Shown here: one piece after another, positions 16,256 to 26,784 of the stretch | Numbering within the stretch: position 1 is the first letter of the stretch | Layout: each line of letters begins with the position of its first letter | Assembly: GCA_023391285.1 (NCBI GenBank) | Contig: JAEWBF010000028.1 | Location: forward strand, 5,001 to 54,501 | Source: Verrucomicrobiota bacterium | GTDB lineage: Bacteria; Verrucomicrobiota; Verrucomicrobiia; Opitutales; Opitutaceae | DNA length: 49,501 nucleotides | Reading direction: 5' to 3' | The notes under the pieces: model-generated | What the model saw: the letters and a program-made list of their open reading frames with translations, nothing else | Told to the model about the DNA's origin: nothing | Databases searched by the model: none | Program-made: the position numbers and the translations under genes

Positions 16256-17056
16256 ATGAATCCGATGCACGTCATTGATTACAAGATCCACGGCGACGAC
16301 ATGCAGTTCGTCGAGATCGAGCTCGATCCTTCCGAAGCCGTCGTCGCCGAGGCCGGTGGCATGATGTTCATGGACGACGGCATCGCGATGCAGACGATCT
16401 TCGGCGACGGCTCGCAACAAAACACCGGCCTCATGGGTGCACTGCTCGGCGCGGGCAAACGCCTGCTCACCGGCGAATCGCTTTTCATGACGGTCTTCCA
16501 GAACCAGGGCGCCGGCAAAAAACGCGTCGCCTTCGGCGCTCCGTTTCCCGGCAAAATCGCTCCCGTTCACCTCGCCGAACTCGGCGGCGAACTCATCGCG
16601 CAAAAGGATTCGTTCCTCTGCGCCGCCAAGGGCGTGAGCGTCGGCATCGCTTTCCAAAAACGTCTCGGCACCGGCTTGTTCGGCGGCGAGGGCTTCATCA
16701 TGCAGCGCCTCACCGGCGACGGCTGGGCATTCGTGCACGCCGGCGGCACCCTTTACGAACGCACGCTCGCCCCCGGCGAAACGCTCCGCGTCGACACCGG
16801 CTGCATCGTCGCCTTTCAACGCAGCGTCGACTACGACATCCAATTCGTGGGCGGCATCAAAACCGCTCTCTTCGGCGGCGAGGGCCTCTTCTTCGCCACG
16901 CTGCGCGGCCCCGGCAGAGTCTGGCTGCAGTCGCTGCCGTTCTCGCGTCTCGCGGGCCGCATCATCGCCGCCGCCCCAAAGACCGGCAGTGGCGGCCGGG
17001 GCGAAGGCTCCATTCTCGGCGGACTCGGCCGCGTGCTCGACGGCGACAACAGCTGA
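16256..17056 (+). CDS. TIGR00266/AIM24 family protein
   Basis: A 266-residue beta-rich protein of the AIM24 family. Typical features are the N-terminal IHGDDMQFVEIELDPSEAVVAEAGGMMFM, the GLMGALLGAGKRLLTGESLFMTVFQN stretch (about 60-85), FPGKIAPVHL, KDSFLCAAKGVSVGIAF, and the late GGEGLFFATLRGPGRVWLQSLP. Mitochondrial AIM24 supports cristae architecture; the bacterial role is not established. An in-frame second ATG lies at codon 4. The C-terminus is Gly-rich (GSGGRGEGSILGGLGR). It has no membrane segment and no obvious operon partner. Confidence 0.88.
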   Translation: MNPMHVIDYKIHGDDMQFVEIELDPSEAVVAEAGGMMFMDDGIAMQTIFGDGSQQNTGLMGALLGAGKRLLTGESLFMTVFQNQGAGKKRVAFGAPFPGKIAPVHLAELGGELIAQKDSFLCAAKGVSVGIAFQKRLGTGLFGGEGFIMQRLTGDGWAFVHAGGTLYERTLAPGETLRVDTGCIVAFQRSVDYDIQFVGGIKTALFGGEGLFFATLRGPGRVWLQSLPFSRLAGRIIAAAPKTGSGGRGEGSILGGLGRVLDGDNS

Positions 17057-17155
17057 CCGCCGGTCCGACAATCCGTCCGCACACGGGACCGCTAAAACCA
17101 TCGGTCCCGCGCATGGTTGTTTTCTGCCCCGCGTGCTCCATGCTCGCCCCGCCCC

Positions 17156-17692
17156 ATGAAAACTTACCTCACTTACGGATTCGTCGCCGCGCTGTGCAAC
17201 ACGTTGCTCGCGGTCGTTCTGTTCTTCCTCGGATTCCATTCCGACGTGGAGAAACTCAGCACCGCCCAGTGGCTCGGCTGGATCGGCAGCCTCATCATCT
17301 CCGTCACTTGCATCGTGCTCGGAACCAAAGCCCGTCGTGCAGAAATTCCCGCGAGCGAAACCTTCAGCTACGGCCGGGCCTTCGGCGCCGGCGTCATGAT
17401 CGCACTCTTCGCCGCACTTTTCGGCGCGATCGGCCACTTCCTCTACATGAGCATGATCAACCCCGGCATGACCGACGTGATCATCCAGTCCCAAATCGCC
17501 CAATTGGAAGCGTCGGGAATGAGCAGCTCTCAAATCGAGAGCGCCGAAGCCATCACGCGAAAGATGATGCACCCCGCCGTCCAGGCCGCCTTCGCCTTTG
17601 TCTTCGGATTCATCTTCAACCTGGTCATCGCGCTGATCACCTCGGCCTTTCTCAAACGCTCGGAAGTCCCTCCTCTCCCCGTCTCCGCATAA
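17156..17692 (+). CDS. DUF4199 domain membrane protein
   Basis: A 178-residue integral membrane protein with about four hydrophobic segments (7-28, 41-60, 79-100, 147-168) and the DUF4199 pattern: an IVLGTKARRAE turn, then ETFSYGRAFGAGVMIALFAALF, and a polar loop with SQIAQLEASGMSSSQIESAEAIT. DUF4199 proteins are common in Bacteroidetes and relatives and have no assigned role. The start at 17156 is chosen because it begins directly at the first membrane segment; an upstream in-frame ATG at 17117 adds an unlikely Pro/Arg leader. Confidence 0.75.
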   Translation: MKTYLTYGFVAALCNTLLAVVLFFLGFHSDVEKLSTAQWLGWIGSLIISVTCIVLGTKARRAEIPASETFSYGRAFGAGVMIALFAALFGAIGHFLYMSMINPGMTDVIIQSQIAQLEASGMSSSQIESAEAITRKMMHPAVQAAFAFVFGFIFNLVIALITSAFLKRSEVPPLPVSA

Positions 17693-17800
17693 ACGGCTCG
17701 CCCCCAGCCGGATCGTTTTCTGCTCCTCAACGAGCCACTCTCCCGCCGCACTCCGCTTTATCTCTCCGCTCGATCCTGCAACCGTCTTACTGCGGGCACT

Positions 17801-17830
17801 AAAAAGGGGCTCGGTTTTTCCGAGCCCCTT
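17801..17830 (-). terminator. Intrinsic terminator of the small membrane gene at 17855
   Basis: An 11-bp stem (aaggggctcgg / ccgagcccctt, 17804-17830) with a 5-base loop. On the minus strand it is followed by TTTTT (17801-17805). It lies 24 bases after the stop codon of the 61-residue gene, and may also act for the convergent DUF4199 gene. Confidence 0.88.
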
Positions 17831-17854
17831 GTTCGTAGGATTAAGTCTCCAGCC

Positions 17855-18040
17855 TTATTCGCGGCTGAAAACCCGTTTCCAATCGATGCGGTATTCCGCC
17901 GCCATCAGACCCAACAGCGCAAGCACGCTGCCATAGCCGATGAGGTTTTCCACAGCGATCGGGGAACGGAAGGAAAGCAAGAGCGCGGCAACAGCGATCA
18001 CGCCGGGGAGAGCCGCAAGGAGCAGTTTGTTGTTCTTCAT
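17855..18040 (-). CDS. Small membrane protein divergent from the OxyR-like regulator
   Basis: Sixty-one residues, MKNNKLLLAALPG onward, with two hydrophobic segments (about 5-24 and 31-47) and a charged end (EYRIDWKRVFSRE). The start at 18040 is chosen at the signal-like N-terminus; longer forms read through the intergenic promoter region. A strong terminator follows, which supports a real transcription unit. The family is not recognised. It is transcribed divergently from the LysR-type gene over 113 bases, so it is a candidate target of that regulator. Confidence 0.65.
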   Translation of the reverse strand: MKNNKLLLAALPGVIAVAALLLSFRSPIAVENLIGYGSVLALLGLMAAEYRIDWKRVFSRE

Positions 18041-18118
18041 TTGTGTGTCTTTCGTGTTTCGCCAGCACGAATCTCGTGTTGACGCGCTGATACTACCGCA
18101 TCTGGAGCAATAGTTGAA

Positions 18119-18155
18119 ATTGCGTTTTACTATCTGACCCATAGGTAAGGCCTAT
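18119..18155 (+). promoter_or_regulatory. OxyR-type operator overlapping the start of the OxyR-like gene
   Basis: Four tetranucleotides with OxyR spacing: ATTG-N7-CTAT-N7-ATAG-N7-CTAT at 18119, 18130, 18141 and 18152. The known OxyR tetramer site is ATAG-N7-CTAT-N7-ATAG-N7-CTAT, so 15 of the 16 key bases match. The right half is also a perfect inverted repeat ATAGG-n5-CCTAT. The site covers the region just before and into the start codon of the regulator, fitting autorepression, and lies in the divergent gap to the 61-residue gene. Confidence 0.7.
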
Positions 18156-19125
18156 GGAAATGCAGCAGCTCCGATACGCCGTGGCAGTCGCCGACGCCGG
18201 CAATTTTACCCGCGCCGCCGAGCGTTGTAATGTCACTCAACCTACTCTAAGCCAACAGATTTTGAACTTGGAGTCCGAGGTCGGTCACAAGCTTTTCCAC
18301 CGCCTCGGTCGCAAAGCCGTTCTCACCGAAGCCGGCGCCGTTTTCCTCGAACGCGCACGTCGGATCCTCTTTGAAGCCGAAAACGCCGCGAAGGAGCTGA
18401 GCGACCACCCGTCCCTGGATCGTCGCATCACCGTCGGCGCTCTTCCCACCGTCGCGCCTTACCTGATCCTGCCGCTGATCGCACACATTCGTAAGTCCCA
18501 CCCCAATCTCAGTATCCACGTCCGCGAGGACTTCCGCCGGGACCTCGTTCGCGCCGTCGCCGAGGGCGAACTCGACTTGGCTATCGTCAGCCTTCCCGTC
18601 AAAGACCCCCGTCTCTCCATCGAGCCGCTCATGACCGAGCCCTTGCTGCTCGTCGTCGGGAAAGACCACCCGTTTGCCAATCGCGCCGAGATCGGCCTCC
18701 AAGACATCGTAGAGGAAACGTTCGTCACGATGGGCGACTCCAGCTCCCTCGCCGGCCAGATCCGCGGTTTCTTCGGCGATCACAACATCGAGCCCAAAGT
18801 CGGTTACCGCTGCGCCCAAGTCGCTACGCTAAAAGCCTTCGTCGCCATGGGGGTCGGCATCTCGATCCTTCCTCTCGTCGACCGCATGCCCGAGGACACC
18901 GAATCGCTCGTCTATCTTCGTCTGGCCGAAACCGCCCCCACTCGCGAGCTCGCCGTTATCCGACACCTGCAACGCTACCAAAGCCGCGGCGCCGAACAGT
19001 TTCTGGCCATCCTCCGCGACTACGTTGCCGAGAAACACACGCAGCATCCTTTCGACGGCTCAACGCCACCCCCCTCGCCCGGCAACACCAAGCCGCCGCG
19101 CCGTCGCGCCAACAATTCTGCGTAA
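18154..19125 (+). CDS. OxyR-like LysR-type transcriptional regulator lacking the redox cysteines
   Basis: A 323-residue LysR-type regulator. The N-terminal winged HTH (1-60) reads LRYAVAVADAGNFTRAAERCNVTQPTLSQQI, and the C-terminal effector domain follows the OxyR pattern (ITVGALPTVAPYLILPLIA, LLLVVGKDHPFANR, GVGISILPL). In OxyR the peroxide sensor is the Cys199-Cys208 pair; here the aligned positions are Ser198 (GDSSSLAGQIRG) and Phe207. The only cysteines are Cys25 in the HTH and Cys220. It therefore cannot sense peroxide by the classical disulfide. It has an extra Pro-rich tail (300-323). The upstream OxyR-type site suggests autoregulation. An alternative start is the second Met, codon 3. 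Confidence 0.88.
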   Translation: MEMQQLRYAVAVADAGNFTRAAERCNVTQPTLSQQILNLESEVGHKLFHRLGRKAVLTEAGAVFLERARRILFEAENAAKELSDHPSLDRRITVGALPTVAPYLILPLIAHIRKSHPNLSIHVREDFRRDLVRAVAEGELDLAIVSLPVKDPRLSIEPLMTEPLLLVVGKDHPFANRAEIGLQDIVEETFVTMGDSSSLAGQIRGFFGDHNIEPKVGYRCAQVATLKAFVAMGVGISILPLVDRMPEDTESLVYLRLAETAPTRELAVIRHLQRYQSRGAEQFLAILRDYVAEKHTQHPFDGSTPPPSPGNTKPPRRRANNSA

Positions 19126-19199
19126 ACTTCACCAGACGCGCCTCCGCCTCACCGCCGCGCGGTTGCGCTTTACGGCGAATCGCCAACGCTCCCCCTCCC

Positions 19200-20468
19200 A
19201 TGTCCGTCGAGATCCATGCGCAAACACCGCGGCGCGAGCTCACCACGCTCCTCGCCCTCGGAGCGATCATGTTTACGCATATCCTCGACTTCATGATCAT
19301 GATGCCGCTCGGCGCGCAGCTCATGCGCGTGTTCGAGATCACACCGGCTAAGTTTACCCAACTCGTCGCGAGCTACGGATTCGCCGCTGCCGTCGCAGGT
19401 TTCGCCGGCGGCTTCGTCCTCGATCGCTTCGACCGCACGCGTTCGCTCCTTTTCCTCTACGGCGGATTCTGCCTGGCAACCGTCGCCTGCGGCCTCGCCC
19501 CCACTTACGCCTGGCTGCTCGTTGCTCGTATCGCCGCCGGCGCATTCGGCGGCCTCGCGGGCTCCATGGTCAACGCCATGGTGGGCGACATCATTCCGAT
19601 CCATCGGCGCGGCCGGGCCATGAGTTGGATCGCCGCCGCCTTCCCGCTCGCGTCCGTGCTCGGCGTTCCCGTCGGCCTCATCCTCGCCGCCCACTTCGGC
19701 TGGCACGCCCCTTTCTTCATGCTTGCCGGTTGCAGCGCCGTCATTCTCGCCATCGCCTGGCTGGTTCTTCCGCACATTCACACCGCCGTGCAAGGTCACC
19801 AGCCGCTTCGCCAGATGCGCGAAATCGTTTCGCATGGCGTGCATGTTCGCGCCTTCGCACTCGGCGCCGTGCTCGTCATGGGCGGCGGCGTCGTCGTGCC
19901 GTTTCTCGCGCCCAGCTTCATCACCAACGTCGGCCTCAACGAATCCGTTCAACTTCCCATCGCCTACGCCGTCGGCGGCATCGCCACCGCCTTCAACACG
20001 CCGCTCCTCGGCTGGCTCAGCGACAACATGGATCGCCTGAAACTACTCACGATCACCTCCCTCATCGCAATCGTCGTTGTCATCGCAATCACCCGCCTCG
20101 GCCCGAGCTCCGTGTTCGTCGCCTCGCTGATGATGGCCGCTTTCATGGTCAGTATGTCTAGCCGCTTCTCGCCGACAATGACCATGATCACCAACGCCGT
20201 CGAAGGCCGCTATCGCGGCGGTTTCATGAGCGTCAACGCCGCCCTCCAGCAAGCTTCCTCCGCGCTCGCCAACATCGTCGCCGGCCTCTTCATCGCGCGC
20301 GCCCCCTCGGGCCGCCTGATCGGCTTCCAAAATCTCGGCTACGTCGCCGCCGGCTTCTTTATCCTCACCGTCCTCCTCGCCGCCGAACTTCGCTCCGTCG
20401 CTCCCCACGTCGCCGCGCCCGCCAAAAAACTTCCCGCGCCGTCGCCGGCCACCGAAGCCGCCGCCTGA
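19200..20468 (+). CDS. Major facilitator superfamily transporter
   Basis: A 422-residue MFS carrier of the DHA1/AraJ-like kind with about 12 membrane segments starting at residue 15. The family motif between TM2 and TM3 is present as GGFVLDRFDRTR (about 66-77), followed by VARIAAGAFGGLAGSMVNAMVGDIIP in TM4-5 and a second-half equivalent GWLSDNMDRLK. Such carriers export small molecules by proton antiport; the substrate cannot be told. The tail is Ala/Pro-rich. It is 74 bases downstream of the OxyR-like gene in the same direction and 4 bases before the U32 gene, so it may be in one transcript with both. Confidence 0.88.
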   Translation: MSVEIHAQTPRRELTTLLALGAIMFTHILDFMIMMPLGAQLMRVFEITPAKFTQLVASYGFAAAVAGFAGGFVLDRFDRTRSLLFLYGGFCLATVACGLAPTYAWLLVARIAAGAFGGLAGSMVNAMVGDIIPIHRRGRAMSWIAAAFPLASVLGVPVGLILAAHFGWHAPFFMLAGCSAVILAIAWLVLPHIHTAVQGHQPLRQMREIVSHGVHVRAFALGAVLVMGGGVVVPFLAPSFITNVGLNESVQLPIAYAVGGIATAFNTPLLGWLSDNMDRLKLLTITSLIAIVVVIAITRLGPSSVFVASLMMAAFMVSMSSRFSPTMTMITNAVEGRYRGGFMSVNAALQQASSALANIVAGLFIARAPSGRLIGFQNLGYVAAGFFILTVLLAAELRSVAPHVAAPAKKLPAPSPATEAAA

Positions 20469-20472
20469 TCCC

Positions 20473-23091
<2,619 letters not shown>

Positions 23092-23127
23092 CCCTGCGAG
23101 AGGAGGCTTCACGCCCACGCTTCACCA

Positions 23128-23152
23128 AAGTGTCATATAATGTATGACACTT
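23128..23152 (+). promoter_or_regulatory. Perfect 10-bp palindrome around a TATAAT box before the lipoprotein hydrolase
   Basis: AAGTGTCATA-taatg-TATGACACTT is a perfect 10-bp inverted repeat with a 5-base centre. A consensus -10 box TATAAT lies inside it (23136-23141); no good -35 box is seen at the right distance. It overlaps the first ATG of the hydrolase gene (23144), so that ATG may lie at or before the transcription start. Confidence 0.65.
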
Positions 23153-24019
23153 CCACCGGCCCGAAATCCTCCTGCCTTGAACCTTCTCACCGTCCTCCTC
23201 CTCGCCGCCGTGTTCTTCCCTTTTCTCACCGGCTGTAACGTCGAACGCGGCTTCATCTTTCCCGGCACCGCCACTCACGGCCGCACCGACAGTCGCGTCC
23301 CACCGGATTCCTCCTACGAACTGCTCGAGCTCACCACGCGCAGCGGCACCCGCGTCGCCGCTCAATTCGGCGCCGCGCTCGATTCCCGCGGCAACGTGCT
23401 TCCTGCCGCCTCTCGCCCGACCCTGATTTTCTTCTACGGCAACGGCTCTTGTCTCGCCTACACGCAACGCGAGTTTCACGAATTCCGCCGTCTCGGCCTC
23501 AATGTTCTCATCCCCGAATATCCCGGCTACGGCATGAGCCCGGGCGGTTCACCCAGCGAACACTCGCTCTACGAAACCGCCGACGCCGCCTACCACCATC
23601 TGCTCGCGCGGCCCGACATCGACCACGCCCGCATCGTGGCCGGCGGCTGGTCCATGGGGACCGCCGTCGCCATCGATCTCGCGAGCCGCCATCCCGTTTC
23701 TCACGTCTTTACGGTCAGTGCATTCACGTCGATGCACCAAGTCGCGCGCCACGTTGCTCCGTGGGCGCCCACGTCTCTCCTCATCCGCTCTCGTTTCGAT
23801 AACCTCGCGAAACTCCCGGCCGTCTCCGCGCCTCTCCTGCTTTTCCACGGCGAAGACGACACCCTCGTTCCCGTTGCAATGTCTTCGACGCTCGCCGCGC
23901 ACGCCAAAGCCGATCAAGCCCGCGTCGTCATTTTCTCGGACGTGGGCCACAACGATATTTTCGCCCGCTCCGGCTCCGCCATTCTCAACCACCTGCGCAG
24001 CTTCCTGGAGCTGCCGTAG
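23144..24019 (+). CDS. Alpha/beta hydrolase, lipoprotein
   Basis: A 291-residue serine hydrolase of the alpha/beta fold. A lipoprotein signal (LLTVLLLAAVFFPFLTGC, Cys31) puts it in the envelope. The triad is readable: nucleophile Ser170 in GGWSMGTA, acid Asp in HGEDDTLVP (about 238-239) and His269 in DVGHND; the oxyanion region is FFYGNGS (97-102). The substrate is unknown. The start is uncertain: ATG at 23144 lies within the palindromic promoter element, and an in-frame TTG at 23177 gives MNLLTVLLLAAVFFP, an equally good signal peptide. The base before the signal (ARNPPAL) is unusual for a lipoprotein, which favours the later start. Confidence 0.85.
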   Translation: MTLPPARNPPALNLLTVLLLAAVFFPFLTGCNVERGFIFPGTATHGRTDSRVPPDSSYELLELTTRSGTRVAAQFGAALDSRGNVLPAASRPTLIFFYGNGSCLAYTQREFHEFRRLGLNVLIPEYPGYGMSPGGSPSEHSLYETADAAYHHLLARPDIDHARIVAGGWSMGTAVAIDLASRHPVSHVFTVSAFTSMHQVARHVAPWAPTSLLIRSRFDNLAKLPAVSAPLLLFHGEDDTLVPVAMSSTLAAHAKADQARVVIFSDVGHNDIFARSGSAILNHLRSFLELP

Positions 24020-24043
24020 CGCGGCGCGCCGGCCTGCCTTCGC

Positions 24044-24355
24044 CTAACGCCGCACTCGCTCCCAAAGCCGCATCGCACTCATCGCCACTGGCGCGAATTT
24101 CACCCACCGCTTCCATCCATTGGTCCGCGCCTGTTTCGCCGCCAGTCTTCGCTGCAGCAGAAACCCCAGCGGAATCGCCGCGAGCTTCGCATACGGCGAT
24201 ATGCGCCGCCATTGCGCCGCCATCCGATCGATCGCCGCGATCGGTCGCGCGACGTGCTCCGCATACGCCACACACTCCGCGCGCTGCGCCGCGATTCGCA
24301 CGCGCAACGCTGCTTTGCGCTGCGCGAGTCCGTTCAACTCTCCCGTCGGATACAT
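24044..24355 (-). CDS. YqjK-like small protein
   Basis: About 103 residues, basic and Ala/Arg-rich, starting MYPTGELNGLAQRKAALRVRI. It contains a helical segment with RPIAAIDRMAAQWRR and a weakly hydrophobic stretch (SPYAKLAAIPLGFLL). It overlaps the end of the holin-like gene by 22 bases. Third place behind DUF883 and DUF1469 genes is where YqjK sits in enterobacteria, which is the main reason for the name; sequence similarity itself is not strong. The much longer upstream reading in the same frame is antisense-like within the holin gene and was not used. Confidence 0.6.
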   Translation of the reverse strand: MYPTGELNGLAQRKAALRVRIAAQRAECVAYAEHVARPIAAIDRMAAQWRRISPYAKLAAIPLGFLLQRRLAAKQARTNGWKRWVKFAPVAMSAMRLWERVRR

Positions 24356-24735
24356 GCGCGATCCTGCGTCAGCTCGGCAATCGTTGCATCGAAGGGCCGC
24401 GGTTGTCGGGCGATGAGCTTGCGGCAATACAGCAGGATCGCCGCGAACCCGCCCGCATAAAGCACTGCAAACGCGATCAACACCGCGAGGCGCGCCGTTT
24501 CCCAAAACAGGTAGACCACGGCCAAACTCGCGAACGTGATCGCCATGATCCCGGCAAACACCGCCGCGCATACCCACACGAACAACTGCACCGCGCGCAA
24601 CTTCTCCTCGCGCAGCTCGAGCGAAAATAGCTCGAGCCTTTCCCGCGCAGAGAACAGCACGCTGTCGATCAGCCCGCGCAGAGAGCCGAGCAGGCCGCCC
24701 GTGGCCGGACCTTGCCCTTCCATGGTCCGGCTCAA
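24334..24735 (-). CDS. Phage-holin-like (DUF1469/YqjE) membrane protein
   Basis: A 133-residue protein: GGLLGSLRGLIDSVLFSARERLELFSLELREEKLR (about 13-47) followed by two membrane segments (VWVCAAVFAGIMAITFASL and LAVLIAFAVLYAGGFAAIL), typical of the DUF1469/YqjE family. These proteins are grouped with phage holins by fold only and are usually part of stress-induced yqjDEK-type operons at the inner membrane. Its start overlaps the DUF883 stop by 4 bases (ATGA). No phage genes are nearby, so a lysis role is unlikely. Confidence 0.8.
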   Translation of the reverse strand: MSRTMEGQGPATGGLLGSLRGLIDSVLFSARERLELFSLELREEKLRAVQLFVWVCAAVFAGIMAITFASLAVVYLFWETARLAVLIAFAVLYAGGFAAILLYCRKLIARQPRPFDATIAELTQDRACIRRES

Positions 24736-25049
24736 TGATTGCTGCGCCGGATCAGCGCGCCGATCAGCACGCCAATACCCAAAGCGATCGCCAACGACTC
24801 GTAAGGATGCGCTCGAATGGTCTCATCCGTCGCTTTCGCTCCTTCGATCACTTTTTTCCGCGCATCTTCGTAAGCCACGCCGGCCTTCGTTTGCAGCTGA
24901 TCGAAGCGCGCCCGCAACTCACCAATGCGGTCCTTCGCTTTTTCCGACACCGGACCAACCATGAGCGCCTCGGCTTCGTTCATCAGCCGGCTGATGTGTT
25001 CGACGATATCATCCGGGGTTTCAGTTCGTGCACTGGAATCGTTTTTCAT
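24732..25049 (-). CDS. DUF883 (YqjD/ElaB-like) ribosome-associated membrane protein
   Basis: A 105-residue protein with a long amphipathic helix (IVEHISRLMNEAEALMVGPVSEKAKDR..., about 17-75) and the C-terminal signature RAHPYESLAIALGIGVLIGALIRR, the single membrane helix of DUF883. In E. coli YqjD and ElaB of this family tether ribosomes to the inner membrane in stationary phase. The start at 25049 is preceded by non-coding-like sequence; a longer form reads through the DUF3185 gene antisense-like. It is the first gene of the DUF883-DUF1469-YqjK set. Confidence 0.85.
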   Translation of the reverse strand: MKNDSSARTETPDDIVEHISRLMNEAEALMVGPVSEKAKDRIGELRARFDQLQTKAGVAYEDARKKVIEGAKATDETIRAHPYESLAIALGIGVLIGALIRRSNH

Positions 25050-25093
25050 ATGCGTGATGTAGGTTGAGGTTGAAAAATGGCCCAGCCACTCGC

Positions 25094-25336
25094 TCACGTG
25101 CGTCGCGGCAGGAGAACGAAAAGTCCCCAGACGACCGCCACGGCCCCTGAGACAAACATCCAGATCGACCGCTCCGGCCGCGGATCGTTCATCGTCTCCA
25201 TCAGCTGAGGCGGCATCGCGGTATGCGCGTCCCAACCCAGATAGAGCAGAACCGCACCGGCAATCAGAAGTAGGAAGCCGAGGAGCTTTGCCACGGGAGT
25301 CTTTATCACAGCTTGTGCCATCTGACCAATCGCCAT
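25094..25336 (-). CDS. DUF3185-like small membrane protein
   Basis: About 80 residues with two membrane helices (VAKLLGFLLLIAGAVLLYLGW and IWMFVSGAVAVVWGLFVLL) joined by a polar loop (DAHTAMPPQLMETMNDPRPERS). This is the layout of the DUF3185 family, which has no assigned function. Two start codons are possible, ATG at 25336 or at 25321 (75 residues); neither has a good Shine-Dalgarno sequence. It lies 44 bases upstream of the DUF883 gene in the same direction, so it may lead that operon. Confidence 0.7.
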   Translation of the reverse strand: MAIGQMAQAVIKTPVAKLLGFLLLIAGAVLLYLGWDAHTAMPPQLMETMNDPRPERSIWMFVSGAVAVVWGLFVLLPRRT

Positions 25337-25510
25337 CGCATTTATCTGATTATCAGCGGCAAGAAATTTCGCCGGGGCAAACACCGTCTCACCCGTGGGA
25401 GAACTTCCGTGCACCGTGCCGCCATTTTGCCCCGTCGCGTCGCATCTTGCACGGCGGGGCCGAGACGGAACCCGCCACTCCTTCTTCCGCTCCAAGCGGT
25501 TCTTTCCTCC

Positions 25511-26722
25511 ATGGTGAACCGCGCTACGCCTGCCTCAAGCTACTCGCCGCTCCGCGAGCGCATCAATCGGTTCCGCCACCACACCTTCCCGCTGTTTTGG
25601 TCGATTCTGCCGCGCGACGCCCTCCGTCTGCTCCCCGCAACATCCGCTGCTTTCGGTCCCCCTCGCCGCGCCGCCCGCTGGAGCGACTTCCGTCAACGTC
25701 CGGGAATGCACTGGCGCAGCGTCCTCGCCCAACACCGCCAGCATCTCCCACCGCCTTTCTTCTGCAATCATCCCGCCAATCCACTCTCCCGCGGGCGGGA
25801 AATCGATTGGCCCGAAACAGGCGTCGCCGAAATCCCCGGAGGACGCGTGCTCGATGAACACGCCTGGATCGTCGGGCCCGACGACACGTTCCTCGGCGAC
25901 TTCTGCTACATCGGCCCGAGCAAATTTTCGAAGGTCAATCACATCATCAAGCTTCACCCGCCCCGCCGCCTGTCGGGCCGCACGCTCAATCTCTGCAGCG
26001 CCAACGCGGTCACCAACTTCTTCCATTTCGTCATCGACGCGATCAGCCGCGTCGAACTCGTCCAACGCGCCGGCTACACTTGGAATGACTTCGATCGCAT
26101 TCTCTTCCCGCGCTTCAGCAGCCCCACCACCGAAGAGATCGTCGATGTCGCCGGCGTGCCCCGCGAAAAACTCCTCCGCATCGGTCGCCGCGAGCAGTTC
26201 GTCTGCGAGACCCTGATCCAGCCTTCCTTCCCCGGCCCCCTCGCGTGCACACCGCCCTGGGTGCTCGAATTCTACCGCCGCCTTTTCCCGGCAAGCGCCG
26301 GTCGCCGCACCCGGCGTATCTACCTGCCGCGCCGCAATAATCGGTATCCAGAAAATGAATCCGCGCTCGCCGCCCGGCTCGCTGCCGCGGGCTTCGAGAC
26401 GCTCGACCCTGCGACCACCCCCGACCTGCGCCACCATCTCGCGCAAGCCAGTCACGTCGTCGGCGTCCACGGCGCCGCCCTTGCCAACCTCGTCTTCTGC
26501 GCCCCCGGCACCCGCGTCCTCGAACTGATGCCATCGGAGATCTCGGAGCACTACAACCGCTGGTTCTACTACACCCTCTGCACCAGCGGCGACCTGCCCT
26601 ACGGCGCGCTCATCGGACGATCCCACCGCCAACGCCTCACCACCTTCAGCCCCCAACCGAAAACCGAGTTCGCCATCGCTCCCGCCGACCTCGAATCCGC
26701 TCTCTCCGGCCTTCTCGCCTAG
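25511..26722 (+). CDS. Glycosyltransferase family 61 (DUF563) protein
   Basis: A 403-residue protein with the DUF563/GT61 C-terminal signature: NFFHFVIDAISRVELVQRAG (about 172-191), IYLPRRNNRYPENE, and VVGVHGAALANLVFCAPGTRVLELMP (about 316-341) with the conserved HGAAL-N. GT61 enzymes transfer sugars such as xylose or GlcNAc onto glycans; in bacteria they usually serve capsule or surface polysaccharides. No other polysaccharide gene is adjacent, so this is an isolated member. The start at 25511 was taken after a non-coding-like Arg-rich stretch; the N-terminal 80 residues are less conserved. Confidence 0.8.
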   Translation: MVNRATPASSYSPLRERINRFRHHTFPLFWSILPRDALRLLPATSAAFGPPRRAARWSDFRQRPGMHWRSVLAQHRQHLPPPFFCNHPANPLSRGREIDWPETGVAEIPGGRVLDEHAWIVGPDDTFLGDFCYIGPSKFSKVNHIIKLHPPRRLSGRTLNLCSANAVTNFFHFVIDAISRVELVQRAGYTWNDFDRILFPRFSSPTTEEIVDVAGVPREKLLRIGRREQFVCETLIQPSFPGPLACTPPWVLEFYRRLFPASAGRRTRRIYLPRRNNRYPENESALAARLAAAGFETLDPATTPDLRHHLAQASHVVGVHGAALANLVFCAPGTRVLELMPSEISEHYNRWFYYTLCTSGDLPYGALIGRSHRQRLTTFSPQPKTEFAIAPADLESALSGLLA

Positions 26723-26784
26723 CGTCGCGCAAGATGTTCCGGGAGGAACGCTCCTCCAAAAAACCCGCGCGCACTCGAACAAAT

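Noticed and set aside
16175..17572. 465-codon minus-strand frame over AIM24 and DUF4199
   Set aside because: Antisense to two recognised families, no domain.
24044..24577. Long form of the YqjK-like gene (177 codons)
   Set aside because: The first 74 codons overlap the holin-like gene and are not protein-like; ATG at 24355 is the better start.
24334..24735. Prophage lysis holin
   Set aside because: Neighbours are DUF883 and YqjK-like stress genes, no phage gene is present; DUF1469/YqjE explains it.
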